From Candidatus Calescibacterium sp. (GTDB lineage: Bacteria > Calescibacteriota > Calescibacteriia > Calescibacteriales > Calescibacteriaceae), in the NCBI GenBank assembly GCA_025060505.1, contig JANXBU010000018.1:1-34880 (forward strand): a DNA stretch of 34,880 bases. Direction: 5' to 3'. The notes under the pieces are model-generated. The model was not told where the DNA came from, made no database searches, and saw nothing but the letters and a program-made list of their open reading frames with translations. A program made the translations under genes and the position numbers. Positions 33,813 to 34,880 of this stretch are shown piece after piece (the stretch's first letter is position 1; every line of letters starts with the position of its first letter).

Positions 33813-34667
33813 ATGGTAAAGAAAATAGGGATACTTGGCCCAGGTACAATGGGAGCGAGCATAGGTTATCTTGCAGCTTCCAGCGGTTTTTATTCTGTTA
33901 TATATGGAAGATCCGAAGATTCTATAAAAAGAGGTAAAGCTCGTGTGGAGAAAATAATAGAAGCAGGTCAGAAAAGAGGAAGAATAACAGAAGAAACAGC
34001 TGGAAAGATAAGAGAAAAGATAGAATATGTAACAGATCTAAATTATTTGGCTTCCTGCGACATTATAATAGAGTCCGTTGCAGAAGATATTGAAATCAAG
34101 AAAGACTTTTTCAGGAGACTTGACTCTATATGTGGTGCATCTGTTATACTTGCAACCAACACATCAACAAAGTCCGTAACAGAACTTGCATCTGTATGCT
34201 CAAAACCCCACAGATTCATAGGAATGCACTTTTTTAACCCAGCTCATATAATGAGATTAGTTGAAGTCATAAGAGCAGTTCAGACTTCAGATGAAACGGT
34301 TTCTGTGGTTTCAGAACTTGCTCAAAAACTCGGAAAAGTTCCAGTCATAATAAAAGACTATCCGGGTTTTATAGTTAATCATCTTCTCGTGCCATTACTG
34401 AATCACGCTATCGAGATGCTCGAAAGCGGTGTTTCTTCTGAAGATCTTAAAAAGGTCGCTACACTTGGACTCGGGCATCCGATGGGACCAATCGAACTTG
34501 CAGACTTCATCGGCCTTGATGTAGTCGAAGCAATGGGAGATACGCTATACGAATATTTCAGAAAACAAAAATTTGTTCCTCCAGTTACACTCAGGAATTT
34601 AGTAAAAGCCGGCCTACTCGGAGTTAAAACAAAAAAAGGTTTTCTGGACTACGACAGCAAAAAATAG
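33813..34667 (+). CDS. 3-hydroxyacyl-CoA (3-hydroxybutyryl-CoA) dehydrogenase
   Basis: The 284-residue length equals the bacterial short form of the enzyme. NAD binding is shown by GILGPGTMGASIG at 6-18. The catalytic set S118 (NTS), H139 (GMHFFNPA), E151 and N189 keeps exactly the spacing of the human enzyme (S137, H158, E170, N208). GLGHPMGPIELADFIGLD is the conserved C-terminal motif. It oxidises 3-hydroxyacyl-CoA to 3-ketoacyl-CoA with NAD+, or reduces acetoacetyl-CoA. The position after N189 is His where Arg is usual (FIVNHLL). It follows the racemase-like gene by 86 bases. Confidence 0.95.
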   Translation: MVKKIGILGPGTMGASIGYLAASSGFYSVIYGRSEDSIKRGKARVEKIIEAGQKRGRITEETAGKIREKIEYVTDLNYLASCDIIIESVAEDIEIKKDFFRRLDSICGASVILATNTSTKSVTELASVCSKPHRFIGMHFFNPAHIMRLVEVIRAVQTSDETVSVVSELAQKLGKVPVIIKDYPGFIVNHLLVPLLNHAIEMLESGVSSEDLKKVATLGLGHPMGPIELADFIGLDVVEAMGDTLYEYFRKQKFVPPVTLRNLVKAGLLGVKTKKGFLDYDSKK

Positions 34668-34712
34668 GGAAAAATTCAGCGAATAAACATAAAACAGAGT
34701 CATGCAACTTAT

Positions 34713-34880
34713 TTAAACACTACGTGGATTCAAGATTTGTTTATTATTTCTGTGATCATTCTTTGAATTACTAGCATAATAATATCTTTTTGTATTCTTG
34801 TCTGAAGCGTAGTAGTAATAATAATTCATTTCATATTCTCTTGGAACCTTATTCACAACACATCTCAAATTCTTCACACC
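34713..34880 (-). CDS. C-terminal end of a BY-kinase-type polysaccharide tyrosine kinase
   Basis: Only the last 55 residues are inside the window. They read GVKNLRCVVNKVPREYEMNY, then a run of five tyrosines, ASDKNTKR, three more tyrosines, and end NPRSV. A GVxLxxVVLNKV-type strand followed by a tyrosine cluster is the standard C-terminus of Wzc/BY-type tyrosine autokinases, which control chain length and export of capsule or exopolysaccharide. Autophosphorylation occurs on that cluster. The rest of the gene lies to the right of the window. Converges with the 3-hydroxyacyl-CoA dehydrogenase gene. Confidence 0.75.
   Translation of the reverse strand, partial: GVKNLRCVVNKVPREYEMNYYYYYASDKNTKRYYYASNSKNDHRNNKQILNPRSV

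Noticed and set aside
1-34880. tRNA, rRNA, CRISPR array, insertion sequence or prophage
   Set aside because: Read by eye on both strands; no regularly spaced repeats, transposase or integrase sequence, or tRNA-like arms were found.

Overview
The window comes from an A+T-rich bacterial chromosome whose codon use favours ATA and AGA. The host is a diderm: it has lipid A synthesis (LpxA), a YidC with a large periplasmic domain, two predicted outer-membrane barrels, two or more lipoproteins, and an O-antigen ligase-like protein. It is flagellated, with a flagellin start behind a sigma-28-type promoter at the left edge and FliP at 28 kb. I cannot name the phylum. The scattering of normally clustered genes (fliP, lpxA, yidC, exbD, rfbC each without their usual partners) suggests a lineage far from the model organisms. 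A thermophile is possible but not shown. I found no tRNA, rRNA, CRISPR array, insertion sequence or phage gene. The region reads as core chromosome.

Layout. 1-152: N-terminus of a flagellin (minus strand, runs off the edge) with its promoter at 263-289. 372-6510 (minus): a tight operon yidC - lipoprotein - rfbC - M16 peptidase. 6921-10136 (plus): recA, a Memo-family protein, SAM hydroxide adenosyltransferase and an ExbD-like protein. 10329-18822 (minus): a CoA-pyrophosphatase-like Nudix protein, a His-rich barrel, the arginine-to-putrescine pair pdaD-speB, pdxJ, a family 2 glycosyltransferase with an odd C-terminal domain, leuA overlapping pssA, and lpxA. 19272-19531: a small zinc-ribbon protein with its ribosome site inside a perfect hairpin. 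19602-21266 (plus): a sodium:solute symporter. 21346-24299 (minus): a small unknown, ATP synthase subunit c, a TusA-like protein, folE and a malyl-CoA-lyase-like enzyme. 24449-29564 (plus): a flavin reductase, pdxH, a lipoprotein, a porin, fliP and a membrane protein. 29669-31696 (minus): a membrane protein and the O-antigen ligase-like protein. 31809-34667 (plus): an ABC-2 permease, an alpha-methylacyl-CoA racemase-like enzyme and 3-hydroxyacyl-CoA dehydrogenase. 34713-34880 (minus): the tyrosine-rich tail of a polysaccharide-type tyrosine kinase.

How the genes fit together. PdxJ and PdxH point to the DXP-dependent vitamin B6 route. PdaD and SpeB make putrescine from arginine through agmatine. 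LpxA, RfbC, the O-antigen ligase-like protein, GT2 and the BY-kinase tail belong to surface polysaccharide synthesis. A c subunit with a Na+-type ion site, plus an SSS symporter, hints at sodium bioenergetics. The racemase, the dehydrogenase and the malyl-CoA-lyase-like enzyme act on acyl-CoA compounds.

The most interesting signals are the hairpin over the start of the zinc-ribbon gene, the complete Na+ ligand set in AtpE, four intergenic spots holding short two-copy tandem duplications, the 128-bp pssA/leuA overlap, and a possible leader peptide whose stop overlaps the flagellin start. No wholly new multi-gene system is evident.
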